Shown piece after piece: positions 16,701 to 24,271 of a stretch of 64,000 nt of DNA. This stretch comes from JAFAGX01 sp035623335 (GTDB lineage: Bacteria; Acidobacteriota; Terriglobia; Terriglobales; Acidobacteriaceae), in contig DASPTQ010000253.1 in NCBI GenBank assembly GCA_035623335.1, forward strand, positions 1 through 64,000, in the 5' to 3' direction. Below the pieces are notes generated by a model. That model had not been told where the DNA came from, searched no databases, and saw only the letters and a list, made by a program, of their open reading frames with translations. Positions within the stretch are counted from its first letter, which is position 1; each line of letters begins with the position of its first letter. Position numbers and translations under genes: made by a program.

Positions 16701-18272
16701 CTAGTTCAGATTGCCCACAGCTCCCTTCACTGCATCGAGGATTCTCCCCTCCTTCACAAGGCTGGCGAGCCGATTGATGTCGTCGTAAAGCGGCCTGTCT
16801 TCGTCAAGCCTCTTCACGCAGGTGCGAATCATTTCGTAAGCGGCCTGGCTCGCCGGTGAAGGCTTCACCGGGAACCGAAAATCAAACGCTTGCGCCGCCG
16901 CGATAAGCTCGATGGCGATTACAGGCCACGCATTCTCGATGATCTGCCTGGTCTTGATGGCAGTTGTCATTCCCATGGAGACGAAGTCCTCTTGATCAGC
17001 GGCGGCCGGGATGGATCCGGTTGCCGCGGGATGGCTGAGCACACGATTCTCACAGACCAAAGCTCCAGCCGTGTATTGCGTCAGCATCAAGCCGGAGAAC
17101 ATTCCAGCACCTTTGGTCAGAAATGGAGGTAATCCCATCGACAAACGCGGATTCATCAGCCGATTCAATCTCCTTTCGGACAGGGCAGCAAGCGTGGTCA
17201 CAGACATGCCTAGCAGCTCTAAAGCAAACGCCATGGGCGTGCCTTGGAAGTTTGCACCGGTCAGAACAACTTCTTCGTCGGGGAAGAATGTGGGATTATC
17301 TGCCGCGTGATTGAGTTCGATCTCAAGCATGTAACGAATCCACTTAAATGCCTCGCGAGCGGCGCCGATCACTTGCGGGCTCGATCGCAATGAATACGCG
17401 TCCTGAACCTTCTTGCCCGGCAACTTGAGGAGTTCGGATCCTTCGGTAAGGCGGCGAATATTTTCGGCGCATTCCTGTGCACCGGGATAACCACGCACGG
17501 AATGGATGCGAGCATCGTAAGCTTGCAGATTGGCATTCAAAGCTTCGAGCGTCATGGCGAGAGCAACTTCCTGGGTTCTCAACCATCTTTCCGCGTCGTA
17601 AAGCTCGAGACATCCCATTCCGCTGATGAAGTTCGAACCGTTGATGGCGGCTAGCCCGTCCCTTTCGCGGAAGACCATCGTAGGAATTCCAGCCTCAGCC
17701 ATTCCCTCTTTTGCCGGCAGTCTTTTGCCCTGATAAAAGACCTCGCCCTCACCCATGAGGGTGATCGCCATCTGCGCCATGGGCGAAAGATCGCCGCAAG
17801 CCCCAACCGATCCCTTCTGACAAACGACTGGCGTCACTCCTCGATTCAGCATCTCCACCTGTGTGCGAACGATCTCGAGTCTTATGCCGGAATGACCCCA
17901 GCAATGCGTGTTCAGCCGGGAGAGCATCGCGGCTCGCACATTCTCTTCAGTTGCGGGTTCGCCGCAACCCGCGGCATGGGAGTAGAGCAGATATTTTTGG
18001 TACTTCTCGACCTGCTCGGAAGTAAGTACGACTTCCGACAACTCACCGATTCCAGTGTTCACGCCATACATGATCTCGCGGGCTCGAATCTTACGCTCGA
18101 GGAGAGCACGGCACTTGTTGATGCGCTGGGCCGCATCTCGGTGCAAGTCCACCGGCTGGCGGGCGCGGGCGATGGCCGCAACGTCTTCAATGGTCAAAGA
18201 ATGTCCGTCGAGCACAATCGCACCATCTCGATGCTTGGTCTCAGTCGTCTCATGATCTAATGCGACGGTCAT
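16701..18272 (-). CDS. hutH: Histidine ammonia-lyase family protein with Ala-Cys-Gly MIO triad
   Basis: Enzymes of this family remove ammonia non-oxidatively from an aromatic amino acid; for His the product is urocanate. The 523-residue length and the motifs YGVNTGIGELS, YSHAAGCG, GSVGACGDLSPM and IPAAADQEDFVSMG fit the HAL/PAL/TAL family. The Ser-His pair in LLYSHAAG is the histidine-type specificity feature. The cofactor-forming triad is Ala158-Cys159-Gly160 instead of Ala-Ser-Gly (TGC codon at 17798-17796). A Ser-to-Cys change in the Pseudomonas enzyme is, as I recall, still converted to the active cofactor. The ATG at 18272 follows GAGGA and is preferred to a TTG at 18293. It is the third gene of an operon with an OPT transporter and a peptidase-like gene. 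Confidence 0.85.
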   Translation of the reverse strand: MTVALDHETTETKHRDGAIVLDGHSLTIEDVAAIARARQPVDLHRDAAQRINKCRALLERKIRAREIMYGVNTGIGELSEVVLTSEQVEKYQKYLLYSHAAGCGEPATEENVRAAMLSRLNTHCWGHSGIRLEIVRTQVEMLNRGVTPVVCQKGSVGACGDLSPMAQMAITLMGEGEVFYQGKRLPAKEGMAEAGIPTMVFRERDGLAAINGSNFISGMGCLELYDAERWLRTQEVALAMTLEALNANLQAYDARIHSVRGYPGAQECAENIRRLTEGSELLKLPGKKVQDAYSLRSSPQVIGAAREAFKWIRYMLEIELNHAADNPTFFPDEEVVLTGANFQGTPMAFALELLGMSVTTLAALSERRLNRLMNPRLSMGLPPFLTKGAGMFSGLMLTQYTAGALVCENRVLSHPAATGSIPAAADQEDFVSMGMTTAIKTRQIIENAWPVIAIELIAAAQAFDFRFPVKPSPASQAAYEMIRTCVKRLDEDRPLYDDINRLASLVKEGRILDAVKGAVGNLN

Positions 18273-18318
18273 AACAGTCCTCGTTCGTGTCAATTTGGCT
18301 CACTTCGCAAAGCGTCGT

Positions 18319-19683
18319 TCATGCCTGCTGACCGGCATAAGCCGGCTGTGCGCATGCCGTCTCCACCGTCTCGCAGTCGACCAATCCAGCACAGCCATAA
18401 AGGACTGGAAGAAGTTCACCGGGCCGATATTTGCGGCGCAGTTCCGCAATTCTCTCTGTTCCGGAACGGTACGCAGGCAGGTACATCCGGCCGAGCAGTG
18501 GATGACGTCCCCAGGCACCTGAAAGCTTGTCGGCACGCTCTTCGGTGACCAGGTAATCCCGTCGAAGAATGGCGGCCACTTCTTCTCTCGGCATCCTCTC
18601 GCTCCAGGTCAGATAGGATGCTTCGTTCTTGGCGTCATCCTGCAAGAGCGCGAGCAGCACACCAATCTGCATGTCTTTATCGGGAAGTTGGTCCACCTCG
18701 GTGACCCCATGGGCGATCAAAATTGCGTTGTTCGCGATTCCTTCAAAAAGAGCAGCGGCACGTGTGTTCATGGTCAGCACAGTGGCCTCGAAACCGACCA
18801 TACCCCGAACGTAGAGATCCTGGAGGTACGCGAACGTGGTCACGTGTCCGGGCACAACTTCGTGACTGATCAATTGCTCGAACTCGGGAACAGAAATCTG
18901 CAGCGAGGCATTGATCTCGTATGTTGCCTCATATTTCGGCTTTCCGTTGGGCGTGCGGGCGCGGCCAATGTAGTTCATGGAACCGGAGAACCAGGCGTCT
19001 TTGATCGGGAGAAAGTCGATGTTGGCGCGCGGAACACGCGCCAGTTCAGGCGGAAGATGAGGCAATAGGTTCACTTCACTGAGCCGGTCGAAATGTGCAA
19101 TCACTGCCGTGCTCAGAGCCCGCACAGAAGCCATGGGGACCACCCGGTCGCGCCGCCAAGCATCCACCGCGCCGAGAATCCCGCCCGAGCCTGACAGCGA
19201 ATAGCTCGCGTGGCCTAATAGTTCTTCCACCCGCTTCCGTTTCGCTTCGGGCCGGGACGGCTGCGGCGCATGGCCAGTGGAAGCTTTCACGCTTCGTTCA
19301 TAAGGCACAGGATCGCCCTTGCCGAGAATCTCCATGGCCAAATCCCACATGGTTTCCAGGCAAAGTGCCAAGCCCGATAGATACTGAGCGCGCAGCCCGC
19401 CGATTTTTGAGCCTTCCCGGCGAATCCCATCAATGGCGGCTGGAACATTCACTCTCGCCAGATAATCATCCAGCGCAGCGCGATCAACACCCTTGCCAGC
19501 CACCCCGCCCGATTCCCTGATCCGTGCCGCAGCCGGCAGCGTGTATGCAGGAGGCAGCGGCTCGTCTGAAAACCAGGAATCAGCGATGAACCGCCCCGTT
19601 CCCGAGGGGCACATCACATCGCCGCCCCACAGGGTGTCGATCGCTAGGATTGCATCTGCAGTGAACTTTCCTGCCTTGTCCAT
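18319..19683 (-). CDS. DUF885-like putative metallopeptidase
   Basis: The 454-residue protein contains QLISHEVVPGHVTT at about residues 305-318, an HExxPGH motif of the kind found in DUF885 proteins and gluzincin-like metallopeptidases. Two His and the Glu could bind zinc and polarise water. A downstream helix with FEATVLTMNTRAAALFEG may supply a third ligand. No signal peptide is seen, so it is probably cytosolic. The ATG at 19683 shares one base with the stop of the upstream OPT gene (TGATG) and has a strong AGGAGG, which fixes the start. Position between a peptide transporter and an amino acid lyase suggests it degrades imported peptides; this is inference. Confidence 0.7.
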   Translation of the reverse strand: MDKAGKFTADAILAIDTLWGGDVMCPSGTGRFIADSWFSDEPLPPAYTLPAAARIRESGGVAGKGVDRAALDDYLARVNVPAAIDGIRREGSKIGGLRAQYLSGLALCLETMWDLAMEILGKGDPVPYERSVKASTGHAPQPSRPEAKRKRVEELLGHASYSLSGSGGILGAVDAWRRDRVVPMASVRALSTAVIAHFDRLSEVNLLPHLPPELARVPRANIDFLPIKDAWFSGSMNYIGRARTPNGKPKYEATYEINASLQISVPEFEQLISHEVVPGHVTTFAYLQDLYVRGMVGFEATVLTMNTRAAALFEGIANNAILIAHGVTEVDQLPDKDMQIGVLLALLQDDAKNEASYLTWSERMPREEVAAILRRDYLVTEERADKLSGAWGRHPLLGRMYLPAYRSGTERIAELRRKYRPGELLPVLYGCAGLVDCETVETACAQPAYAGQQA

Positions 19684-21689
19684 CACGCCTCCTTTTCTTT
19701 TTTCAGCGAAGTAAACCAGACGTACAGGCACAAACCAACAAAAAACAATGCGGAAATGGACTGCGACAGCGGGATGTTGTCGTAGAAGGGCGTCTGAATC
19801 CACTCTTCTTTGAAGTGTGGCAGCACCCGCAGGGCTGCCCCAATCACGCCGCCGAGTGCACCACCAGCCATCAGGCCGCCGGCAATGATGATACCCCGCT
19901 CGCGGATTGTTTTACCGCGCTCGCCACCGGTCTTTTCGGCACGCTTGTTGACAAGGTGCGAGAGGAATCCGCCGGTCAGGATGGGCGTGGTCAACTGCAA
20001 CGGCAAATAGATCCCAAGTGCGAAGACCATCGAGGAAAGCCCGAGCATCTCCAGTACGACGGTGACCATGGCCCCGAGCCCGAACAATATGTAGGGAGCC
20101 GGCTGGCCACTCATGAATCCCGAGACCACAGCTTTCAACGCGGAAGCCTGGGGCGCGACCAGCACCTGGCGCGGGTCGCCGGGCACCGCCTCCCCGAACT
20201 GGAATGCCTTGGCCAGTAAGATAATAGTGAATCCCGCGGTAACAGCCGACGCGACGACGGCGATAAACTTCACCTTCTGCTGCGCTGCGGGCGTGGAACC
20301 GATCCAATACCCGGCCTTCAGGTCGGTGATGAATTGTCCGGACGTGCACAAAGCAACGCAAACCATGCCAGCCAGGGCCATGACAAAAAACATGCCGGTA
20401 GCCCCAGAGAGCCCGAACTTCAGCAGCACAACTGCAGAGACGATCACAGTCAACAAAGTCATGCCACTGGCTGGGTTGTTCGCTGTCGTCGCAATGGCAT
20501 TGGCCGCTACCGTGGTGAAGAAAAATGAGAACAGCAGCGTTAACGCCAGGCCTAGTCCCACCACCGTCCATGACACATGAAGCTGTCCAAAGAAGGCAGC
20601 CACGGCGATCGCGCCCAGCACCACTCCGAGCAGGATGGTGATGATGGAAATGTCTCGGTCCGTACGTTCGGTGTGCGGCGCTTCGCCGTGGCGGAAGGCG
20701 TGCAGCGCGATGCCAAACGATCCCGCAATCACGCGCAGGGACTTGAGGATGCCAACCAGTCCCGCGCTCGCGATGGCGCCCACGCCAATGAAGCGCACGT
20801 AGTTGCGATAAATATCCGCTGCCGTCATGTGGGAAATGGGGATGGTGGCGGGATAGACGGTGACGTCGCCCATGTGGCTGCCGACAAACCAGATCATCGG
20901 TACCAGCACAAAGTTCACCAGCACGCCGCCGGCACAAAATATGAGGGCGACGCGCAAGCCCATCACGTACCCAAGACCAAGAATGAAGCCGACCGCATCG
21001 AAATTGAAAACCATGCGGCAGCGATCGGCGAGTGACCGCATGATAGGCAGAAACTGGAAGTTCAGATATTCCTTCCAGACGTGAAAGGTGGTGACGAAGA
21101 AGTCATAAATCGCGGCGATGACAGTGGACTGAAGGAGAAGTTTCGCTTGCGAGCCGCCTTTCTCACCTGTCACGAGGACTTCGGTGATGGCCGTGGCCTC
21201 CGGGAACGGAAACTTGCCGTGCATTGCGCGCACAAAGTAGCGCCGCAGCGGAATCAGAAAGAGGATGCCAAGACACCCGCCGGCTAGGCAGATGAAGATA
21301 GTCTGCACGGGATGCGGATCGAGGTGGAGAGCGTAAAGCGCTGGCAGGGTGAAGACAGCGCCCGCGACTACGGCGGCGGAGGCGCCGCCCATGCCGGTGA
21401 TGATCACGTTCTCCAGCAGAGCGGAGCGCCGCCGGTACAAGCGCGCCAAGCCGATGGCGAGAATTGAGATGGGAATCGCCGCCTCCATTCCCTGGCCGAC
21501 CTTGAGGGTGGAATAGGCCGAGGCTACCGTGAAGATCACGCAAAACAGCACGCCCCAGAAGATTGAGCGCGAAGTGAGTTCTGGCAGTTTGGCGGAAGCC
21601 GGAACGATGGGCAGATACAATTCGCCATCATGCAGCGGCTTATAGGCATTGTCGGGAACAGCTTTGGTGTCGATCAGCTCGGACGACAT
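19683..21689 (-). CDS. OPT-family oligopeptide transporter
   Basis: The 668-residue product has about 14-16 hydrophobic helices and matches the bacterial OPT family, which imports oligopeptides or metal-chelates using the proton gradient. Recognisable segments include the N-terminal ELTSRSIFWGVLFCV, PFPEATAITEVLVTGEKGG and the C-terminal YLPLQLTTPILTGGFLSHLV. The ATG has AAGGGA upstream. It is the first gene of a three-gene operon with a peptidase-like protein and a histidine ammonia-lyase. A CRP-type palindrome lies about 50 bp upstream (21736-21751), which suggests control by a CRP/FNR-family protein. Confidence 0.9.
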   Translation of the reverse strand: MSSELIDTKAVPDNAYKPLHDGELYLPIVPASAKLPELTSRSIFWGVLFCVIFTVASAYSTLKVGQGMEAAIPISILAIGLARLYRRRSALLENVIITGMGGASAAVVAGAVFTLPALYALHLDPHPVQTIFICLAGGCLGILFLIPLRRYFVRAMHGKFPFPEATAITEVLVTGEKGGSQAKLLLQSTVIAAIYDFFVTTFHVWKEYLNFQFLPIMRSLADRCRMVFNFDAVGFILGLGYVMGLRVALIFCAGGVLVNFVLVPMIWFVGSHMGDVTVYPATIPISHMTAADIYRNYVRFIGVGAIASAGLVGILKSLRVIAGSFGIALHAFRHGEAPHTERTDRDISIITILLGVVLGAIAVAAFFGQLHVSWTVVGLGLALTLLFSFFFTTVAANAIATTANNPASGMTLLTVIVSAVVLLKFGLSGATGMFFVMALAGMVCVALCTSGQFITDLKAGYWIGSTPAAQQKVKFIAVVASAVTAGFTIILLAKAFQFGEAVPGDPRQVLVAPQASALKAVVSGFMSGQPAPYILFGLGAMVTVVLEMLGLSSMVFALGIYLPLQLTTPILTGGFLSHLVNKRAEKTGGERGKTIRERGIIIAGGLMAGGALGGVIGAALRVLPHFKEEWIQTPFYDNIPLSQSISALFFVGLCLYVWFTSLKKEKEA

Positions 21690-22230
21690 TTGGCGTCCCT
21701 TCGTTCCAAGTGGACCATTGCCGGAAACCTAGATCAGTGACGCAGATCACGATGCCTAGAGGCTAATTTCAGAAGGGGTTGCACAGGTGAAACCGGCAAT
21801 GAGCTGTGAGAGGTCACAAGGTTCATCGTTCCCAGTTTTTACTGGTGAACGAGTGGCGGGCTACCGTGAAGCTGTGAATCGCCAGTTTTGCTCGACCCAC
21901 AATAAGCCCAGGTGGTTGATCCGACGGACCCTGGGGGAACCCCGCAGCTTTCAGCCAGCTGCCCACCAGCCCCGGCGGCCGCTGCGACGCTGCCGGTCAG
22001 GCCTGGGCTGGATCGGTACGTGATCTGGGAGGTTGTGCCTGGGTTTCCGTCGGAGATAGAGTCCCCTCCTGCACGCCGCCCAAACCTGAATCATCGGTCA
22101 GGATATTGCCGATGCGGGCTTGCAAGGATTGCGGTAAACCCTGGTTCTTTGCCGAGGCCACCTCCACCGATACCCCGACTGGAAAGCACCCATGTCGTTG
22201 CGGATAGCCGCCATTGTTTATTATCTGCAT
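21690..22230. other. Intergenic region of about 540 bp between OPT operon and merR gene
   Basis: Apart from the CRP-like palindrome near its left end I see no gene, repeat or RNA structure I can support. Both divergent transcription units need promoters here. Confidence 0.4.
21736..21751. promoter_or_regulatory. CRP-like palindrome upstream of the OPT operon
   Basis: The sequence AGTGACGCAGATCACG contains GTGA-N6-TCAC, the core of a CRP-type operator (consensus TGTGA-N6-TCACA). Its centre is about 54 bp upstream of the OPT start codon. It differs in spacing from the TGAC-N4-GTCA sites of the NO cluster. Confidence 0.4.
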
Positions 22231-22689
22231 ATGAGAATCGGCGAACTTGCGAAGCGTGCTGGTGTGAGCGTACAGGCTATTCGCTTCTACGAACGGTGCC
22301 GCCTCATGCGTACCCCCCGCCGCACGCCTGCGGGATATCGCATTTACAGCGAGAACGACCTTGAGAGCGTCACGGTGATCAAGAAGATGCAGCGATTTGG
22401 TTTCAAGCTGGCTGAAATCCGGCGTGTCTTGCAGCTATGGATTTTGCCCAGCGACGCGGGTGCGGCATCTCCCTATCACAAAGGCTCACGGCAATGCCTT
22501 CGCGAGGCCCTGAAACTTGGCGAGAAGAAGCTGCAAGCCATGAACGAGCAAATCCGCTCATCAATTCAGATTCGTGATGAGCTGGAAGGGGCACTGCGTC
22601 AAATCCGTGCTGGACTCAAAGTTCCGCCACAGAAGGCCCAGTCAGATCTGCCCAAGTCCTCCGGATCCGCTGCGAACGCCGCTCCCTAA
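22231..22689 (+). CDS. MerR-family transcriptional regulator
   Basis: The 152-residue protein begins with a canonical MerR winged-helix domain (MRIGELAKRAGVSVQAIRFY at residues 1-20, then GYRIYSENDL), followed by a dimerisation helix near 80-125. It has few Cys residues in the effector region (about 88), so a metal-Cys3 sensor like MerR is unlikely. The ATG at 22231 starts exactly at the conserved MRIGELA, so upstream in-frame codons are not needed. Directly downstream lies a promoter with a 16-bp palindrome in a 20-bp spacer and then a SnoaL-like gene, the expected target. Confidence 0.9.
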   Translation: MRIGELAKRAGVSVQAIRFYERCRLMRTPRRTPAGYRIYSENDLESVTVIKKMQRFGFKLAEIRRVLQLWILPSDAGAASPYHKGSRQCLREALKLGEKKLQAMNEQIRSSIQIRDELEGALRQIRAGLKVPPQKAQSDLPKSSGSAANAAP

Positions 22690-22697
22690 CTTTTCCC

Positions 22698-22729
22698 TTG
22701 ACTCTATACCTAGGTATAGACCAGATACT
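22698..22729 (+). promoter_or_regulatory. MerR-type promoter with palindromic operator in an over-long spacer
   Basis: A good -35 box TTGACT (22698-22703) and a -10-like GATACT (22724-22729) are separated by 20 bp. The spacer contains the perfect palindrome CTATACCTAGGTATAG (22704-22719). Over-long 19-20 bp spacers carrying the operator are the hallmark of MerR-activated promoters, which the regulator untwists. The promoter lies between the merR-like gene and the SnoaL-like gene and points at the latter. Confidence 0.75.
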
Positions 22730-22779
22730 GGCATCGTCCGCAATAAGGGAAAGTGGGTCCGTTCGTGCAAGGAGTTCAT

Positions 22780-23271
22780 ATGCTGAAAAAGTGTGCTTTT
22801 GGTGTCTCTGTTCTGGTGGTTGCGATGACTCTTCGCTGTCAAGCTCAACCGGTAAGTGAAGAGGAGAAAAACAAGGCTGTCGCGCGAACGTTTTTCGAGG
22901 AGGTGCTAGGCCAGGGAAAGCTCGAGAAGTATTCCGAATCGCATGCCGCCGACTTTGTAGCCCATGGAACTGAGCGCGACTTCAGTCTGGCTGACGACAT
23001 AGCCGCAGCGCGTGAAGAGCGCACGGCCATGCCGGACATGCAGATCGCGGTCGACCGTATGGTCGCCGAGGGGGATCTGGTTGCCGTGCATTGGACGGCG
23101 TGGGGTACGAATACGCAGTCGGGAATGGGGCTCCCCGCGACTGGCAAAAAGATTAAAGTTTCGGGAATAACCATCTTCCGCGTCATGGCAGGAAAGATCT
23201 CTGAAGAGTGGAGCGCTTGGAACATGCTTTCGGTGTTAAAGCAGGCTGGCCTATTTCCTCCCAACCCATAG
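22780..23271 (+). CDS. Secreted SnoaL-like/ester cyclase family protein
   Basis: The 163-residue product has a signal peptide (MLKKCAFGVSVLVVAMTLRC, cleavage probably after QA-Q) and a SnoaL-like alpha-plus-beta barrel domain. Family features include the N-terminal helix NKAVARTFFEEVLG, the DMQIAVDRMVAEGDLVAVHW strand pair and the closing GKISEEWSAWN segment. Members bind small hydrophobic molecules and some act as cyclases or hydrolases; the substrate here is unknown. AAGGAG at 22769-22774 fixes the ATG at 22780. It lies just downstream of a MerR-type promoter, so induction by the adjacent regulator is likely. Confidence 0.75.
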   Translation: MLKKCAFGVSVLVVAMTLRCQAQPVSEEEKNKAVARTFFEEVLGQGKLEKYSESHAADFVAHGTERDFSLADDIAAAREERTAMPDMQIAVDRMVAEGDLVAVHWTAWGTNTQSGMGLPATGKKIKVSGITIFRVMAGKISEEWSAWNMLSVLKQAGLFPPNP

Positions 23272-23308
23272 GCTGGGCAGAGCGTTCCGCCTATAACCTG
23301 GCGGCTCG

Positions 23309-23538
23309 CTGCGCACATCGTGTGCTACCTGGATGATTGAGGCGTATGCCAATCCCCAAGACGTGCATGGGCAGATGCGTCATTCGCGCATCACAACTAC
23401 CATGACATCTACGCTCAACACATACCAGAAAGCCAGCGACGGACCGTGGGAAAAATGATGGATATGGTTGGATCCCGTTGGGTGCAAGGCGCAACGACCA
23501 TCCACCGAAGTCTTGGAAGGAAATGGAATGTGTTTTAG
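23309..23538 (+). pseudogene. C-terminal remnant of a tyrosine recombinase next to tRNA-Ala
   Basis: The frame from 23309 reads LRTSCATWMIEAYANPQDV, then GQMRHSRITTTM. After a one-base deletion near 23403 it continues as DIYAQHIPESQRRTVGKMM and ends at a TAG at 23536-23538. It aligns with the remnant at 7511-7723 (LRRSHATWMI, GQMRHSR, TTMEIYAQ, QRRAV). His of the Arg-His box has become Cys and the frame is broken, so it is non-functional. It ends 30 bp from the 3' end of the intact tRNA-Ala gene, the usual place for an integrase gene. Confidence 0.82.
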
Positions 23539-23568
23539 AACGAAACGAGCGCGAAGTGGTTGAAAATA

Positions 23569-23644
23569 TGGTGGAGCTAGTCGGGCTCGAACCGACGACC
23601 TCATCGTTGCGAACGATGCGCTCTCCCAACTGAGCTATAGCCCC
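23569..23644 (-). tRNA. tRNA-Ala (anticodon CGC)
   Basis: The minus strand folds into a complete 76-nt cloverleaf: 7-bp acceptor stem (GGGGCTA/TAGCTCC), 4-bp D stem (GCTC/GAGC), 5-bp anticodon stem (CATCG/CGATG) with loop TTCGCAA, 5-bp variable loop, 5-bp T stem (GTCGG/CCGAC) with TTCGAGC, discriminator A and encoded CCA. Anticodon CGC reads GCG (Ala). The acceptor stem has the G3:U70 wobble pair that identifies tRNA-Ala. Bases 23569-23618 are duplicated at 7783-7832, so the gene served as an integration site and was restored by the incoming element. Confidence 0.97.
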
Positions 23645-24271
23645 AGGCTGCGGTGAACTGCAGTTCTTGCTTCCGCCACACAATTTTATCAGTCTTTGTG
23701 AAGCACGGCATATGCCGCCATGCAGGAGGCCCGATCACCGGCCTGATCACAACTGGGGCCGCGCGAGCGCGGGCGCTTTCTGCACGTGACGATGTTTTGC
23801 CTTGTGCGAGTCAGCCATACAACAAGAATCTTTGTCGTTGGAGATGGATGCGATTGGATGCCAGCGCGCCGAATGCGAGGAAATTCGGCGAAGTGGAAGG
23901 CAGTGGTGCAAGGGAGGGTGCGTCTTTGAATAGCGCATTGAAGCTGATAACAATCCCGGTGGAAAACCATGGACGTGAAGCGCTACCGAACCCATGGTCG
24001 AAACTACGATCGTTCCGACGACCTGCGGCTCCAATAGCTTTTTGGGTGCATGCTAGGCGAGAACTTCCCTGGTGCTGGAAGCCAACGGTTTCCCCTGCGC
24101 TTAGGCAACGGTTGGGAGCCGCTCAGGTTCACTACTTGATCCAGAGCAAGAAACACCTTAGAAGAAGGTCACTAGACGAAGGTCACTCCCGGCAACCGTC
24201 AATTTGGGCTCTTGTGACGGCCAGCATTGAGCCATAGAGTATCCGCACATCCTCCCGCGCGTGAGGCGCTT
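23645..24271. other. Intergenic region of about 630 bp
   Basis: The region lies between tRNA-Ala and the spherulin-4-like gene, outside the tRNA-bracketed segment. It contains an open frame of 194 codons, but that has no recognisable domain, poor start context and atypical composition, so I do not call it. Confidence 0.4.

Noticed and set aside
19912..20937. 341-codon frame antiparallel/out of frame within the OPT gene
   Set aside because: Cys/His/Arg-rich composition is typical of out-of-frame translation; the OPT frame is intact and conserved.
23291..23683. Minus-strand open frame of 130 codons containing GAIAQLGERIVRNDEVVGSS
   Set aside because: This peptide is the translation of the tRNA-Ala gene plus flanks, a well-known artefact. 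The tRNA cloverleaf explains the DNA.
23653..24237. 194-codon plus-strand frame between tRNA-Ala and the spherulin-like gene
   Set aside because: No domain, no ribosome binding site, and composition unlike neighbouring genes.
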